From Ephydatia muelleri (lineage: Eukaryota; Porifera; Demospongiae; Spongillida; Spongillidae), in contig JABACO010000021.1 in assembly GCA_013339895.1 (NCBI GenBank), positions 1-64,000 of the forward strand: DNA of 64,000 nt. Direction: 5' to 3'. Of this stretch, positions 31,491 through 43,330 are shown piece by piece. Both the position numbers and the translations under genes were made by a program. How positions within the stretch are numbered: position 1 is the first letter of the stretch; the number at the start of each line of letters is the position of its first letter. The notes under the pieces were generated by a model. It was not told where the DNA came from, made no database searches, and saw only the letters and a program-made list of their open reading frames with translations.

Positions 31491-34400
31491 TACAGACGAG
31501 GAAACACACTGAAACTCAGTTGTCCATTGTGAATACATATTGACTGCATCTATCTCATACCGTACTCAATTCTCACCATAGACAGATTTCCGATTCTTCT
31601 CTTTGGGTGTAGAAGTTCTGACGTGAAACAATTATTGTTCTATCATGCATTTTGATATCTCATGGTGCCTTTCAATTCTTACCACAAGCTGCAGCCACCA
31701 TGCATGACTTCCATTGCTATAACGACATCCACACAACACTACAGTAATCGAAAACGTAAGGTCACACTAAACATGACCACATGCCATGATTAAATGCTAA
31801 ATTCTTACCAAATTCATTCAGCAACAAAGGAAGACGACCATATGAGATTTAAAATGCCACTGCAGATAGCAAAGTAGTCAATACACAAAGGTGACATGTT
31901 CTCATCATCAGCATCTTACCAACTTCTTCACTGTGCTTGGGTGCCATTCTCCAAATAACTTATGCACTGCAGAATACAAAACATTCAGATCAGTACATAT
32001 ATCACAAGTTTTGATCTTTATTTTTTACATCATGCTGTTAGTTTCCAATGCTGTCATGCGACTGATCTCTATATTCCTCCATATGCCTTTCATCATTAGA
32101 AACTACAATTATGTTTTTGGTGTTCACGAAATGTTTTCAAGTCATATAAGAGGTAACTAGACTACAAAGGGAATACACAATGTACACTATACATGTAGCT
32201 ACACTACATTACATTGATGGATAAAGACTCACCATGTGATCTTTCTTGCTGTGCATCTCAGAGAGTTCCATAGGTGAAAAGTCAAGATGCAAGTGCGGGT
32301 GTGAACCTGGCTGAATGGTGCTCCACCACTACCTGAACACAAGGTACAGACGAGGAAACACACTGAAACTCAGTTGTCCGTTGTGAGTACATATTGACTG
32401 CATCTATCTTATACTGTACTCAATTCTCACCATAGACAGATTCCAATTCTTCTCTTTGGGTGTAGAAGTTCTTTGTTCTATTATTCATTTTGATTGATAT
32501 CACATGGTCCCTTTCAATTCTTACCACAAGCTGCAGCCACAATGCATGACTGCCATTGCTATCCATAACGATATCCACACAGCACTACAGTAATCAAAAG
32601 GGTCAGATCACACTAAACATGACCACATGTCATGATTAATGCTTCATTCTTACCAAAAGCATTCAGCAACAAAGCAAGAGGACTCATTTGTCATATGAGA
32701 TGTAAAAAGCCTCTGCAGATAACAAAGCAGTCAGTACACAGAGGTGACATGTTCTCAACATCTTCACTGTGCGTGGGTGCCATTCTTCAAATAAAACATG
32801 CACTGCAAATGCAAAACAACCAGATCAGTACATAGTATACAACTATCACAAGTTTAGAACTTTAGTTTTTTCAATCATGCTGTTAGTTTCCTATGCTGTC
32901 ATGCCTCCGTGCACTGATCTCTATATTCCTCCATATGCCTTTCATCATTACAGTTATGTTTTAGGTGTTCACAAATTGCTTTCAAGTCGTATAGGAAGTA
33001 ACTAGACTACAAAGGGAATACACAATGTACACAAAATTTTAATCATAGCTACATTGATGGATATTCATTGCAGCAAGCACAGGTAATGGCATGTGTTTTA
33101 GAAACTATTGGACCATGTGATACATGGTGATAACGCAGAAACATGAACATGGAACCACTAAGTATTAATAAAGACTCACCATGTGATCTTCCTTGCTGTG
33201 CATCTCAGAGAGTTCCATCCACAGAGGTGAAGATACTTTTGGGTCAAGATGCAAGTGTGGGTGTGAACCTGGCTGAATGGTGCTCCACCACTACCTGAAC
33301 ACAAGGTACAGACGAGGAAACACACTGAAACTCAGTTCTCTGTTGTGAGTACATATTGACTGCATCTATCCTTTACTGTACTCAATTCTCACCATAGACA
33401 GATTTCCGATTCTTCTCTTTGGGTGTAGAAGTTCTAACGTGAAACTATTACTCATTTTGATATCACATGGTGCCTTTCAATTCTTACCACAAGCTGCAGC
33501 CACAACGCATGACTGCCATTGCTATCCATAACGATATCCACACACCACTACAGTAATCAAAAGAGTCAGGCGACACTAAACATGACCACGTGCCATGATT
33601 AAATGCTAAATTCTTACCAATAGCATTCAGCAACAAAGGAAGACGACCATATGAGATTTAAAATGCCACTGCAGATAGCAAAGTAGTCAATACACAAAGG
33701 TGACATGTTCTCATTATCAGCATCTTACCAACTTCTTCATTGTGCTTGGGTGCCATTCTCCAAATAACTTATGCACTGCAGAATGCAAAACATTCAGATC
33801 AGTACATTGTAAACAACTATCACAAGTGTTTTGATCTTTTCAAGTCATGGCTGTTAGTTTCCAATGCTGTCATGCCTTTACCCACTGATCTCTAGATTCC
33901 TTGATATACATGTACTCATTAGAGACTAAAATTATGTTTCTACGTGTTCATGAATTTTTCCCATATGATTTAACTAGACTTCAAATGGAATACACAATGT
34001 ACACAGAATGTTCACTATACCTCCACTACATCACATTGATAGATATAAATTCTAGCAAGCACTGGTAATGGCATGCGTTTTTGAAAATTTGGGCCATGTG
34101 ATACATGGTGAAAACTCATTAACATCAAAATGGAACCAATTAGTATAAATAAAGACTCACACTTGTGATCTTCCTAGCTCTGTATCTCAAAGAGGTTCCT
34201 TCCACAGAGGTGAAGATCATTTTGGGTCAGGATGCAAGTGCAGGTGTGAACCTGACTTGCTCCACCACTACCTAAACGCAAAGGCACAGAGGAAGCACTG
34301 ACCCTATAATTGGATTTACACACAGAAACACAAGGAGTGTGATAATAAACACAAAATTTGGATTTGTTTAAAAATCAAAAGACAATATTTCATGTGAGAG

Positions 34401-35299
34401 TCAAAATGCTGACACACAAAGCAAAATAGTAAGTACATACGTGAAGCTAGGTGATGTGTTCTCATTTCAAACATCTACCTAATAGATGGGTAGAGGCCAG
34501 TTTCCTAGCAACCCACAATGCATAGAGTAAAAGCAGCAGGATTTATTCAAGTGGCAGAAGTTGGGATTTGATGCGAAAATCTTATACAGCAAATTCGTTT
34601 CAAAGGCATGCAAGCATTATAGTTCAATCATGTAGAAGACTTTCAATCACAATCAGAAAATCAAAATGTCAAATAGACATTGTGAGGAACACAGATCACA
34701 TCACTTAATGGCCAGAAATGAATTTTGTTTCATGGTACAAGTAAATATGATGTGAAGGACAGATTATGACATTGATACTATGTGCCCTAAATGATTCTCA
34801 TATAAACATACCTCAACCTAAAACATGTAACTAACTAGGTATTAATCAACTAGCAGTCGAATGTCTATGCAATTAATGCATGTTCAATTCCCCAAGGGCT
34901 GCCAATTACCCGAATTATGCAGGTGTAAACACACAATGCTCTCACACCCTCCACTGATCAATAGATTCATTTAAGGGCCACTGGCATGAGATGTTATTAA
35001 GGCAAGGTGCTCACAAAATGTCTACAGAGAGTGGATACGGACCAGATATATTAAATCCAGTGCAGGCTAATGACGAGTTATCAATATTATTGATAGGGCC
35101 ACGTTCCATGGGGCGTACAAATGACATGAAGATGCAACAGAGATAGTGTAGTCTCTACCACAAGGCATGAAAGCATGCAAAATAGAAACTCTAGGTAAGA
35201 TGCCAACAAAAGAGATAATATAAGTATAAATGCGTGCATGTGTGTCACTGACACCACGTTGCTACAATTACTTTTTATATTTACCCCTGCATTTCTTCC

Positions 35300-35410
35300 T
35301 CCTTGCAGTCTGCCTCAGAGATGTTCCAGCTGTGCTGGGTGCTGCCAGAGGTGATCGTCTCACCATATGGGGTCATGTGTTGTCTGACTGGTGCTCCACC
35401 ACTTCCTGAA
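35300..35410 (-). other. Exon-like segment, diverged unit 5
   Basis: Minus-strand frame SGGAPVRQHMTPYGETITSG ending WNISEADCKEEEMQ, preceded by TGTGTTCAG. It aligns with segment (c) of the other units (SGGAP at the start, W-x-x-SE and K-E-x-x-M at the end). The conserved frame across diverged copies suggests it was once coding. Confidence 0.4.
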
Positions 35411-35860
35411 CACAAGGCACAGATGAGGAAATACAATGAAACTCAGTTCCTCATTGTGAATAATTATACTGTTATTGTAGCTGTGTTTATCTCAAACTGA
35501 ACTCAATTCTCACCATAGACAGACGTCCAATTCTTCACTTTCGGTGTAGAAGTTCTGACATAAAACGATAATTGTTCTACAATTTATTTTTGATATCACG
35601 AAGTGTCTTTCAATTCTTACCACAAACTGTAGCCACCATGCATGACCACTGTTTTCTTCCATATCCACATACCACTACAGTAATCAAAAGAGTCAGGTCA
35701 CACAAAATATAACCATATGTAAATGCTGTCATGCCTCCACCCACTTATCACTAGATCCCTGCATAGTTACTAAAATTATGTTTCTACGTGTTCATTAATT
35801 TTTTTATCCCATAGGACTTAACTAGGAATATACAATATACATTAGTAGAGCTTTGCAAAA

Positions 35861-36039
35861 AGGTAAATCACTTTCCTGTGTGCATCCACACGGATAAGGG
35901 AACATTTATATGCTTGCATATGCACACACACACACGCATAAATACAGTGAAAAAACGTATATACATCAATAGGACACCCTCACCTTGGCAAGCCATATGC
36001 TCTTGTTGGTTATCAGAGTCACTGCCTTGTTTCTTCAAT
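35861..36039. other. Spacer with CA-rich stretch
   Basis: No gene seen. CACACACACACGC-type simple sequence at about 35920-35935. Confidence 0.5.
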
Positions 36040-36320
36040 CCTCTCCAACACACCATCTTCTGTCTTGCTCTGAACATGCCCTTCCTTCCACACCCACCTC
36101 CCCCTTCCTTCTCTACTCCACCCTAACTGCCCCACCATTCAACCTCTCCCCTTCCCCTGTACACCTCCATGCCCTCCCCTCCCAGACCTGCAGGACATTG
36201 CACCCACACAGACCTCTGGTCACCCTCTCCAGGCACACTCATTCCCTTTTGAGTGACACTGCCACCACCCCCACCCCCCAAAAATATGCCAGGTCCTTCA
36301 GGATATATCAAGGGAAAGGA
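36040..36320 (+). pseudogene. Diverged fragment of the Pro-rich gene
   Basis: Plus-strand sequence CTTCTCTACTCCACC through ATATGCCAGGTCCTTCAGGATATATC aligns with the minus-strand Pro-rich gene at about 39390-39580, which has ATGCCCGGTCCTTCAGGATATATC. Translation keeps the MPGPSGYI-like block but in changing frames. It is an isolated fragment in the opposite orientation to the main gene, 2.7 kb away. Confidence 0.55.
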
Positions 36321-36995
36321 GGAAGGCGAAGAGAGACAGAGGTAGGGATAGTGGAAAGGAAGAACTTAGGAGAAGGTGGAGTGAAGAGGGGAGTGGGAGG
36401 GGAATGTGTTAGTAAGATGTGAGGTAAGGAGGGGAGGAAAAGGGAGAGAATGGGGAGTAGAGTAGAAGGCTGAGAGGGGGAGAGGAAGATGAGAAAGGTA
36501 GGATAGTAAAATGGAGAGGGAGGTAGGGGAGAAAGGGAGTGGGGGTGTGGAAGATGATAGAAGAACGGGGGAGAGGAAGTGAGATGAAATATGGAGAAAG
36601 GGGTGGAGGGAGGGAGCAGGAATGGAGAGGTAAGGAAGGGAGGGAGAGCGAGGGGTGGAAGGGGAGTTATGAAGGAGGGAGGGAAGGGCGTGTAAGGGAG
36701 GGGTGGGAGGGGAGATGATATGAGGGAGGGTAGGAACAGTAGAGGAGAGGGATGAAAATGGAGAAAGGGGTGGAGGGAGGGAGATGGAATGGAATTAGGG
36801 AAGGGAGGGAGAGAGAGAGGTGGAAGGGGAGTTGATAGAGGAGAAGGACGGGTGGGGTGGTGGGAGGGGTGGAAGGAGATGATCGGATGTAGGGGTAGAG
36901 GAAGAGGTGAAAATGGAGAAAGGGGTGGAGGGAAAAGGGAATGAAGGAGAGAGGGTGGAATGAAGGAGAGGAGGGAGAGGGTGGGTAAACAAGAG
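36321..36995 (+). repeat. Purine-rich tract with repeats of about 165-190 bp
   Basis: Almost entirely A and G on the plus strand. A longer unit with ATGGAGAAAGGGGTGGAGGG recurs at about 36592, 36758 and 36911. Such mirror-like homopurine DNA can form triplexes; no coding potential. Confidence 0.85.
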
Positions 36996-37795
36996 GTTAT
37001 TGGTGTAAGTATTTAAGAGACTAATTATGATTTTCAGAGAGGAATACATGATGGGGACGATATTGGCTTTGAGGGAGGGAGAATGTAATTCTATACGCAT
37101 TTTAGGTCATACATAAAGGAAGGGTTTATATTTATATATATTCTCATTCTACACTTATTCACATGACCTGCTGCCGTGGAACAAAACAACATGGCTGCCC
37201 ATGATGGCAGCACACAGCAACCACCCCCCTCCCTTCCCACCACCACTAGTCCCTTTGCACTGCACCAGCACACCTGTGTCCCACCAGTGACTACGCAGTA
37301 AAGGGTTCTGGCTCTTTCCCTTCCTAAGAGGAGGCATCATGCAGTGATGTCACCCTAGTACCAGCAATCCCTCAATGACTCCTTCAATCAGTACTGCATG
37401 CCAACAACAATGCAATGAGGCTTGTTTAAAGACAGCTCACCTTAGAGCTAGTGATATAAACGAGAAAAGACTAAGCAAGCGAACGAATTAGTGTGACTTA
37501 AAGATTGTCACACTACTGGAAAGAGCACACGAAGAAGAGTGCAGAAGGAAAGCAGAGAAAAGTGTTCTAATGACTAGAGCGAAAAAAAATACTTTAGTAT
37601 ACAAGCATTCAGCACAAACTACACTACAAAAACTAGACAAAAAAAGCATCACATAGCAAAAGTTGCTTTTCCGAACCGCATGGCTATAATATTGTTGCTT
37701 TGCAGCACTGATTGTGATTGCATTGAAGGATGGGTATAGAGGGAAATCAACATCACGTGCCTGCTAGGAAGTTAGGAGCACCACCCTTGTCATGT
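36996..37795. other. Intergenic, no gene recognised
   Basis: No convincing frame. The phrase GGAACAAAACAACATGGCTGCC at about 37178 is loosely mirrored by GCTGTTTTGTTCC at 38430, so the flanks of the pyrimidine tract may be related. Confidence 0.35.
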
Positions 37796-38228
37796 ACTGG
37801 CAGCTCAGCTCTCCCTCTTCTTCCATCATCCCTCCCTTCCCTTCCCACCTTTCCCCCCTTCCAGCCTCTCCCAACATCCTCACACTCCCCTCCTTCCCCT
37901 CCCCCTCCATTACTCTCCCTTCCCTTCTGCCCTTCCCTTCCCTCCCTTCCTCTCCCCTCCCTCCCTCTCCCCTCCCTCCATCTCTCTCCTCTCACCTCCC
38001 TCTCTCCCTACCTACCTCCTTCTCCCTCCCTCCCTCTCCCCTCCTCCCTCCCTCTCCCCTCCCTCCCTCTCCCCTCCCTCCCTCTCCCTCTCCCTCCCTC
38101 CCTCCCTCTCCCCTCCCTCCCTCCCTCTCCCCTCCCTCCCTCTCCCCTCCCTCCCTCTCCCCTCCCTCCCTCCCTCTCCCTCCCTCTCCCCTCCACTCCC
38201 CTCCCTCCCCCCTCCCCCCCCCCAGCTG
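37796..38228 (+). repeat. CT-rich microsatellite tract (CCCTCCCTCTCC)n
   Basis: Over 400 bp of pyrimidines on the plus strand with variable CCCTCCCTCTCC units. All six frames are open for long distances because the repeat lacks stops; the apparent Ser/Pro/Leu and Gly/Arg/Glu proteins are artefacts. Confidence 0.95.
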
Positions 38229-38523
38229 CAGCATGCACAGTACTGACTTTGAGCCGTGGTCACTCAATGTGGACATGATGGCCGGCACCAGTGCATAGGT
38301 AACCAGTGCAGGTGGGAGGAGAGGGGGAGTGGAGTGTGTGCCTACTCACCACAGGCTAAGCCACCACCCACCGATGTGGGGTGGGGGGTATATGGAGTTT
38401 TTTATACCATAATGGCCACTCCACCCCTGCTGTTTTGTTCCACTACATAAACCATACAACACACTTCACTTTTTTCATTTTTATTTTTAAGCAACAGGTC
38501 ATGTGAGACTAACTAGTTAATTC

Positions 38524-38612
38524 CACCCCCCCCACCACTACGATGCTAGGAGGGCGGGGTTCCCACATCCACCCCCACCACTACAATGCTAGGAGGGCGG
38601 GGTTCCTATATC
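38524..38612. repeat. Two tandem copies of a 45-50 bp unit
   Basis: CCACCCCCACCACTACAATG followed by CTAGGAGGGCGGGGTTCC occurs twice in a row, with G or A as one difference and a slightly different spacer. Confidence 0.8.
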
Positions 38613-38719
38613 CAGGCTTGCCGTTCAAGTGGAACAGAATAGAAATCAGAGGGAGTGAGAGTAGGTAAAAAGGGAGTGGCAGATTACAGAGGTGAGACCT
38701 CTTTACAAGCTACTTAAGG

Positions 38720-40155
38720 CTATTTACGAGGATGTTTAGGGGGTGGGGTTTCATTGTCAACACTTCTCTGCCGAATCAAACGTCGGGATACAGGGGGGGA
38801 AGGGGAAGAGGCAGAGGATTGGGGAGAGGGATGGGAAAGGGGAGCAGAAGGGACTGGGGAAAGGGGAGTGGCAGATAGAGCAGAAGAGGTAGAGGAAAGA
38901 AATGGAGGAGTGGTGGATGAGGCAATGGAAAGAGGACGAGCACGGGAGTGATGATCACGGGAAGAGGGAAGGGAAGAAGAGGTAGTGGAAAGGGACGGAG
39001 GAGTGGTGGATGAGGCAATGGAAAGAGGACGAGCACGGGAGTGAGAACGATGAACAGAGGGAACAGCAGAAGAGGCAGACGAGGCAGATGTCACAGAGAA
39101 TAGAGAAGAGCCAGCACAGGAAAGAGAAGCACGGAGCTCAGAAAAAGAAAGTGAGGCACGAGAAGCAGAGGCAGCTGTGAAAGGAGCAGGGGCAATGGAT
39201 AGGGGAGGAGAGGTAGGGGAATGGGAAAGAGGGGCACTGGAATGGGGAGGAGGGGTAGGGGAATGGGAAAGAGGGGCACTGGAATGGGGAGGAGGGGTAG
39301 GGGAATGGGAAAGAGGGGCACTGGAATGGGGAGGAGGGGTAGGGGAACGAGAAGAGGCAGGGGAAAGAGTAAGAGGGGGATGAGAACAGGGAGAAGGGAT
39401 ATATCCTGAAGGACCGGGCATATCATCAGAAGATGGAGGTGCGGGAAGGAGGTGTCCAGGGAGGGCAACCAGTGGACCTGGTGGGGCAGTGTGCTGCAGG
39501 CTGGCAGGGTAGGCCACAGAGGTGTCGAGGGTCTGGGCAGAGGTGAAGGGGGCACAGGGGGTGGCGTAGAGAAGAGAAGGGTCAGGGGAGGTAGACGCGA
39601 CAAGCAGGCCTCCTAAAAGGGGTGGAAAGCCCAAGTGAAAGCCAAACCAACTCTCAGAGACAAGTTTACGCTTACCTGCCGTTAGTCCAAGGTGGCTTAG
39701 CAGGGCTGTCAGGATGGTATTGGTGGTTTCTCGCTCACCCTCCAGGGATGCTACCCGCCTTTTAAGAGCTGCCACCTCCAGTCTCAGGCTCTCAATTTCT
39801 AAATCTCCTCTTTGAGGAGGTGAGGGGGGTAGCATTGGCTCCTCTTCCGCTGGAGGGTGAGCTGGCTCTGACAGCCCTGCAGGCTGGTCCACATGCTCAA
39901 CAAATGCAGCACTGGTTGGTATAGCCTGTGGAGCCATTGCTTCTTCGATAGCTTGCGTTGCACCAAGGCGTCGAGTTGGCTCACGAGGAGGTGGTGGAGT
40001 TGGTGGTGGAGGTGGTGGAGGTGGTGGAGGTGGTGGTGGAGGTGGTGGTGGTGGTGGAGGTGGCGGAGGAGGGCCAGCCTGAGCTGCCAAAGCTCGTTCA
40101 ACTGCCGCCAGCCGGCGCTCATACCTCCCCCGCCGACGCTCTTCTCTCTGAATTT
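38720..40155 (-). CDS. Pro/Ser-rich coiled-coil protein, two visible exons
   Basis: Minus-strand exons 40155-39676 and 39612-38720 (stop). The intron (39675-39613) is GTAAGCG ... CCCTTTTAG, 63 bp, a multiple of three without a stop, so retention keeps the frame. The upstream border at 40155 is an AG acceptor (GCACATGCAG); the 5' exon was not found, and no ATG lies between it and an upstream TTG. The product starts EIQREERRRGRYERRL, then about two dozen Pro, then a leucine-zipper-like coiled coil (LRLEVAALKRRVASLEGERE), then Ser/Pro repeats: a 14-residue unit TPPPHSSAPLSHSP three times and a longer repeat SRARPLSIASSTTPP twice, ending RRLIRQRS ... KHPRK. No catalytic domain; perhaps a structural or DNA-associated protein. 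An inverted second copy starts at 63667. Confidence 0.6.
39217..39345 (-). repeat. 42-bp coding tandem repeat x3
   Basis: Three near-identical 42-bp units within the Pro-rich gene give three copies of a 14-residue Ser/Pro motif. The third copy's end is diverged. Confidence 0.85.
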
Positions 40156-41606
40156 CTGCATGTGCAAGACACACTGCTCTAAGTACATCTACTTTGTTAT
40201 TCAATGCTACCCAAATGAAAACTGAAATGTGTATCAACTGTACACAAGACAGAGATTTGACTGAGTCATGACAAGACAATATTGAGAGAGTTTCTCATGG
40301 TCAAAGAAATTGCATTCCAAAATAAATATGAATTAATAGATCACATGTACGACACGAGTAAAGATAATAATGAAATATATGCACAAATGGAATATATATA
40401 ATGGTATTTGAATTTTCTATTTATCTGGCTATGAAAGGAACCTACACTGTATTATATAGGTTTCAATTAATGATCATTAAAGTTGATGCATGCAATTGTG
40501 ATGCACACATAATTTAAAATTCAACTCATTGTAACTAATTAAGACCAAGTTGCAGTGCACAAGAAATAATTTGTCAAGAATCTACTTTGAAATCTAAAAC
40601 TTGAACAATCATGCACGAGGTCAGCAATGATCCCATATATGAAATATTAATAATTGTAATATGAATTCAGTTTAGTTCTGATGGTTGGGTTCACGTCTAC
40701 ATAATTCAGCCACCCAGCTACCCAGATTCATTACATTTTTTAGTGACGACTTTTAATTTGTGCCCTTGATTATGACAAGGAGTTTCAAGTACTTACATGC
40801 TTACCCTGATGATTTCTCTAATACCGTGTACATACCCACACAGATACACTTGATGGAGTACCCTAGTGTCTCATTAGGCAAGGATGCACATGAACCTAAA
40901 GATTTGCACAATCTGCCCAAACTATTGCTCCCAGGCACCCTTGTGTGCAACATACCCCTGTTGGTCCGTGGGGCATGCACCATGGTTGGATGGTTGATGC
41001 CTGTTAGATGAAAATGGCATAGGATAGCAGTTACATCACACTGCAGTACATCATTGAAGGGACACTGGTGCAATATATGGTATGTACCTTGACTAGGGGC
41101 TGGGTGGGAGTTAAACACAGCATGTATGGGGTAGGTGTCACTGCTCAAATGTACTGCACACTGATGCATAGGACGTGTGGTACGTGAGAAGGTGATCATT
41201 CTTTGCAGCAATGTACTGTTCTACTTAGTGAATGCAGTTGTGTAGTGTCATATAGGAGGACAAGGGGCTGGCCTACACTGAATACATACATGGACTATCT
41301 ACATGCAGGACGGGAGTGACCGCCCACACTATATTGTCTGTTGCACATGAGATGATGATGAGATCATTACAAGATCTTGTATGAAGCTTTTGAAGGTGCG
41401 ATGTGTCCATTGATTATGCCCGCTCTTCCTTACACCCATGTACATTCCGTGCATGCATAGCTGTTTCTAGCAGATACGTTTTAAAATCAAAGAGCAAATA
41501 CGATTGCCAAAATCCAATCAACCATGCATTTCATTAGATTATTTGACCACGGGAAAACAATGAAAGTGCCCATTAAACAACAATTCGCGATTTTCGATTC
41601 GTTTTG
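40156..41606. other. Upstream/intron sequence of the Pro-rich gene, then intergenic
   Basis: 40156-40690 is AT-rich and is reproduced almost perfectly, inverted, at 63130-63666. Beyond that, open frames exist on both strands at 40760-41011 (plus) and 40801-41211 (minus, 136 codons), overlapping each other. Neither shows a recognisable domain or splice context, and I do not call them. Confidence 0.45.
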
Positions 41607-42212
41607 TTAACTGACACGTGATGCGTAATATGCATGCATGAGTGCCTCAGCCCAAAGCTCAGAACTACAAACAGCTAGTACACTCCCGTGCATTGCATTG
41701 AAATTTGGGGAACTGGAGGGGTACGGAATGGCTCCTATGCTAAAGCATATTGTGTACAGGTGCGTGGTATTACTGCCTCGTTTAAGGCACACTTACCATG
41801 GGCGCGCTGTATATGCTTATAGTAGCGCTGAGCTTGGGAGACGCAGCGCCTCTGCACAGCACCACGGGGTGACAGGGCATCGAGCACGGGTGCTCTAGTA
41901 CCCTGTGTATAGCGGTGAGGAAAACAAGAATAAATCCCAATTCAACCAGCCTCTGTACGCCTGTGCATGCACATTCACCTGCCAGCGGATGGTAAACGCC
42001 CCGTGGCACTGAAAACAGCAGAGGCTGTCTGCGTCTCCCTGGTCGAACATGGATAACAGCGTATCCTTTAGCTGCCGTCTTGTAAGAGGCTGCATGAGGC
42101 AGTGCGAAGTATTATTGTTTGGGAGGAAACGAACGAGAGAGGGAGGAAGGCAGTTAATGCTATTCGGCACATATGTCGCCCGTCTTCTCACCGGTCGAGG
42201 AACGACAGCCAT
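41607..42212 (-). CDS. Compact four-exon gene, about 121 codons, unknown
   Basis: Exons 42212-42192 (MAVVPRP, then GTGAGAAG), 42089-41979, 41902-41797 and 41734-41607 (TAA) join in frame with GT..AG borders and introns of 102, 76 and 62 bp; coding length is 366 bp. If the first intron is retained, the frame also stays open from 42212 (155 aa), and an internal ATG at 42095 would give 116 aa. The product has LTRRQLKDTLLSMFDQGDAD, CCFQCHG (a CxxC), LSPRGAVQRR and a short C-terminus with VCSSELWAEAL. No known domain. Exons two and three recur, with matching phases and mostly conservative changes, at 18922-19217, which supports the model. Cellular role unknown. Confidence 0.6.
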
Positions 42213-42589
42213 TTCAAACTTTGCAAAAGTTCTGATTCTTGCAAGTGGAATGATTACGTCATGTAGAACTTATTTGCTTTATTGAGATTTTAAAATACGA
42301 TTAGTTTTATTCGACGACTGAAACGGCCCGGATGGAATGGAAGAATGAAATGAGACACAATAGTTCTCATCTGCATGTATATAGGTGTGTGTGTATAAAC
42401 TTATTACACTTAACTATAGTATGAAATGCGTTAAAGGTCCGACACACACACACAAACGCACCTCTGGACACCTGCGCTGATACATATACCACGAAAGAGT
42501 ACTTAATAACTCATAGCTATAGCATGCAACCAATAAATTTAACTAGTACATTTCCCCCTCACGATTGAATGAAATACAAGGTTTTAATA

Positions 42590-43095
42590 ATGAAGTAGCT
42601 ACAGGGTAATGGTGTGCGATTTGTTTCAAGATATTCTCAAATGCAATGGGCCCTCCAAATCTTTTCCTCCACATAAATTCAGGGAGATAGGTCTCAAAAT
42701 AGAGCAGAGTTCATCACTTTCTCTTCTCACATCATCCTCTTGCAGCAGCTCCACATACCCTCAACACTTTGGGTATGTGCTCCGGTGGTGGGGTCAACAA
42801 AATGCAGCGAGTGGTTGACAGCCAGATGGGTGTTTCCAGTTATAGCTGTCAGCTGGCTGTAGGAGCTCCATTCGTCACTGAGAACTGTACTTCCTGGTCG
42901 CACATGTTGGTAGATAAGGGGAAGCAAGGTTGCAGCATCTCGCTTCTCCACCTCCACTAACAAGCACTCTCCGCTGCCTCTCTCAATCCCACCAAACACC
43001 CAGTGTCCATCCGTTTTAAAACGGGTTGCCATAGTTACGATAAGCCTATTTGAAAAGGTGGTTTTTAACGCGTAGCTTGTTAATTTCATGTTCAT
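42590..43095 (-). pseudogene. Merlin/IS1595-type (ISXO2-like) DDE transposase remnant
   Basis: Minus-strand frame with HWVFGGIERGSGECLLVEV, KRDAATLLPLIYQHVRPGS, VLSDEWSSYSQL (second catalytic Asp), VNHSLHFVDPTTGAHTQSVE (catalytic Glu region) and MWSCCKRMM. These are the ISXO2-like transposase motifs found in bacterial IS1595 and eukaryotic Merlin elements. After the stop near 42727 the family's usual C-terminus continues in another frame (LPEFMWRKRFGG, AFENIL, to about 42590), so at least one or two small frameshifts are present. The first catalytic Asp and the N-terminal zinc ribbon are not visible. No terminal repeats recognised. Confidence 0.8.
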
Positions 43096-43162
43096 TGATT
43101 TGGAGTAATATTAAGAATGGGGGGGCCACTAAACTAAAGGACAACCCGCGTACGCGCCCGCG

Positions 43163-43330
43163 TCAACGATGACTCACCATCCGCATCTCCCTCCTGAGAT
43201 CGTCGAGTGTCGGCTTCTTGCGCCTCAACAGCCGCTTGCTCGTTTTCCTCTTCGGGATCGTCGCCACTTCCTCCACCACATCTTCTGCGAAGCCCTGCGC
43301 ATCAGAAAAGAGATCGAGACGACAATGAAG
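43163..43330 (-). other. Possible exon with basic segment and good donor
   Basis: Minus-strand reading AQGFAEDVVEEVATIPKRKT then LLRRKKPTLDDLRREMRM runs directly into GTGAGTC. The donor and charged composition suggest a real exon, but neither its start nor a partner exon can be fixed. It lies just upstream of the Merlin remnant and might belong to the gene that hosts it. Confidence 0.3.

Larger units (their letters stand above)
30536..35860 (-). repeat. Tandem array of five 0.85-1.0 kb units with exon-like segments
   Basis: Units start at about 30540, 31553, 32407 and 33361, with a partial fifth around 35290-35860. On the minus strand each unit holds the same segments, each followed by a GT donor: (a) TTCCTTTGTTGCTGAATGCA before GTAAGAA, (b) a segment reading HKLFGEWHPSTVKKL before GTAAGAT, (c) a segment reading SGGAPFSQVHTHT ... 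LWMELSEMHSKEDHM between an AG acceptor and GTGAGTC, and (d) ATAGCAATGGCAGTCATGCA before GTAAGAATT. Sequence between these segments is also conserved, so whole units were duplicated. I infer amplification of an exon block of a minus-strand gene or mobile element; no domain is recognised. Confidence 0.6.

Noticed and set aside
35985..36422. 145-codon plus-strand ORF
   Set aside because: Covers a diverged Pro-rich-gene fragment in a shifted frame and then purine-tract sequence; not a coherent protein.
37730..38298. Pro/Ser/Leu-rich frames and Gly/Arg/Glu-rich frames on both strands
   Set aside because: Pyrimidine microsatellite lacks stop codons; no frame is preferred.
40801..41211. 136-codon minus-strand ORF
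   Set aside because: Overlaps an equally open plus-strand frame, with no domain, splice context or second copy.
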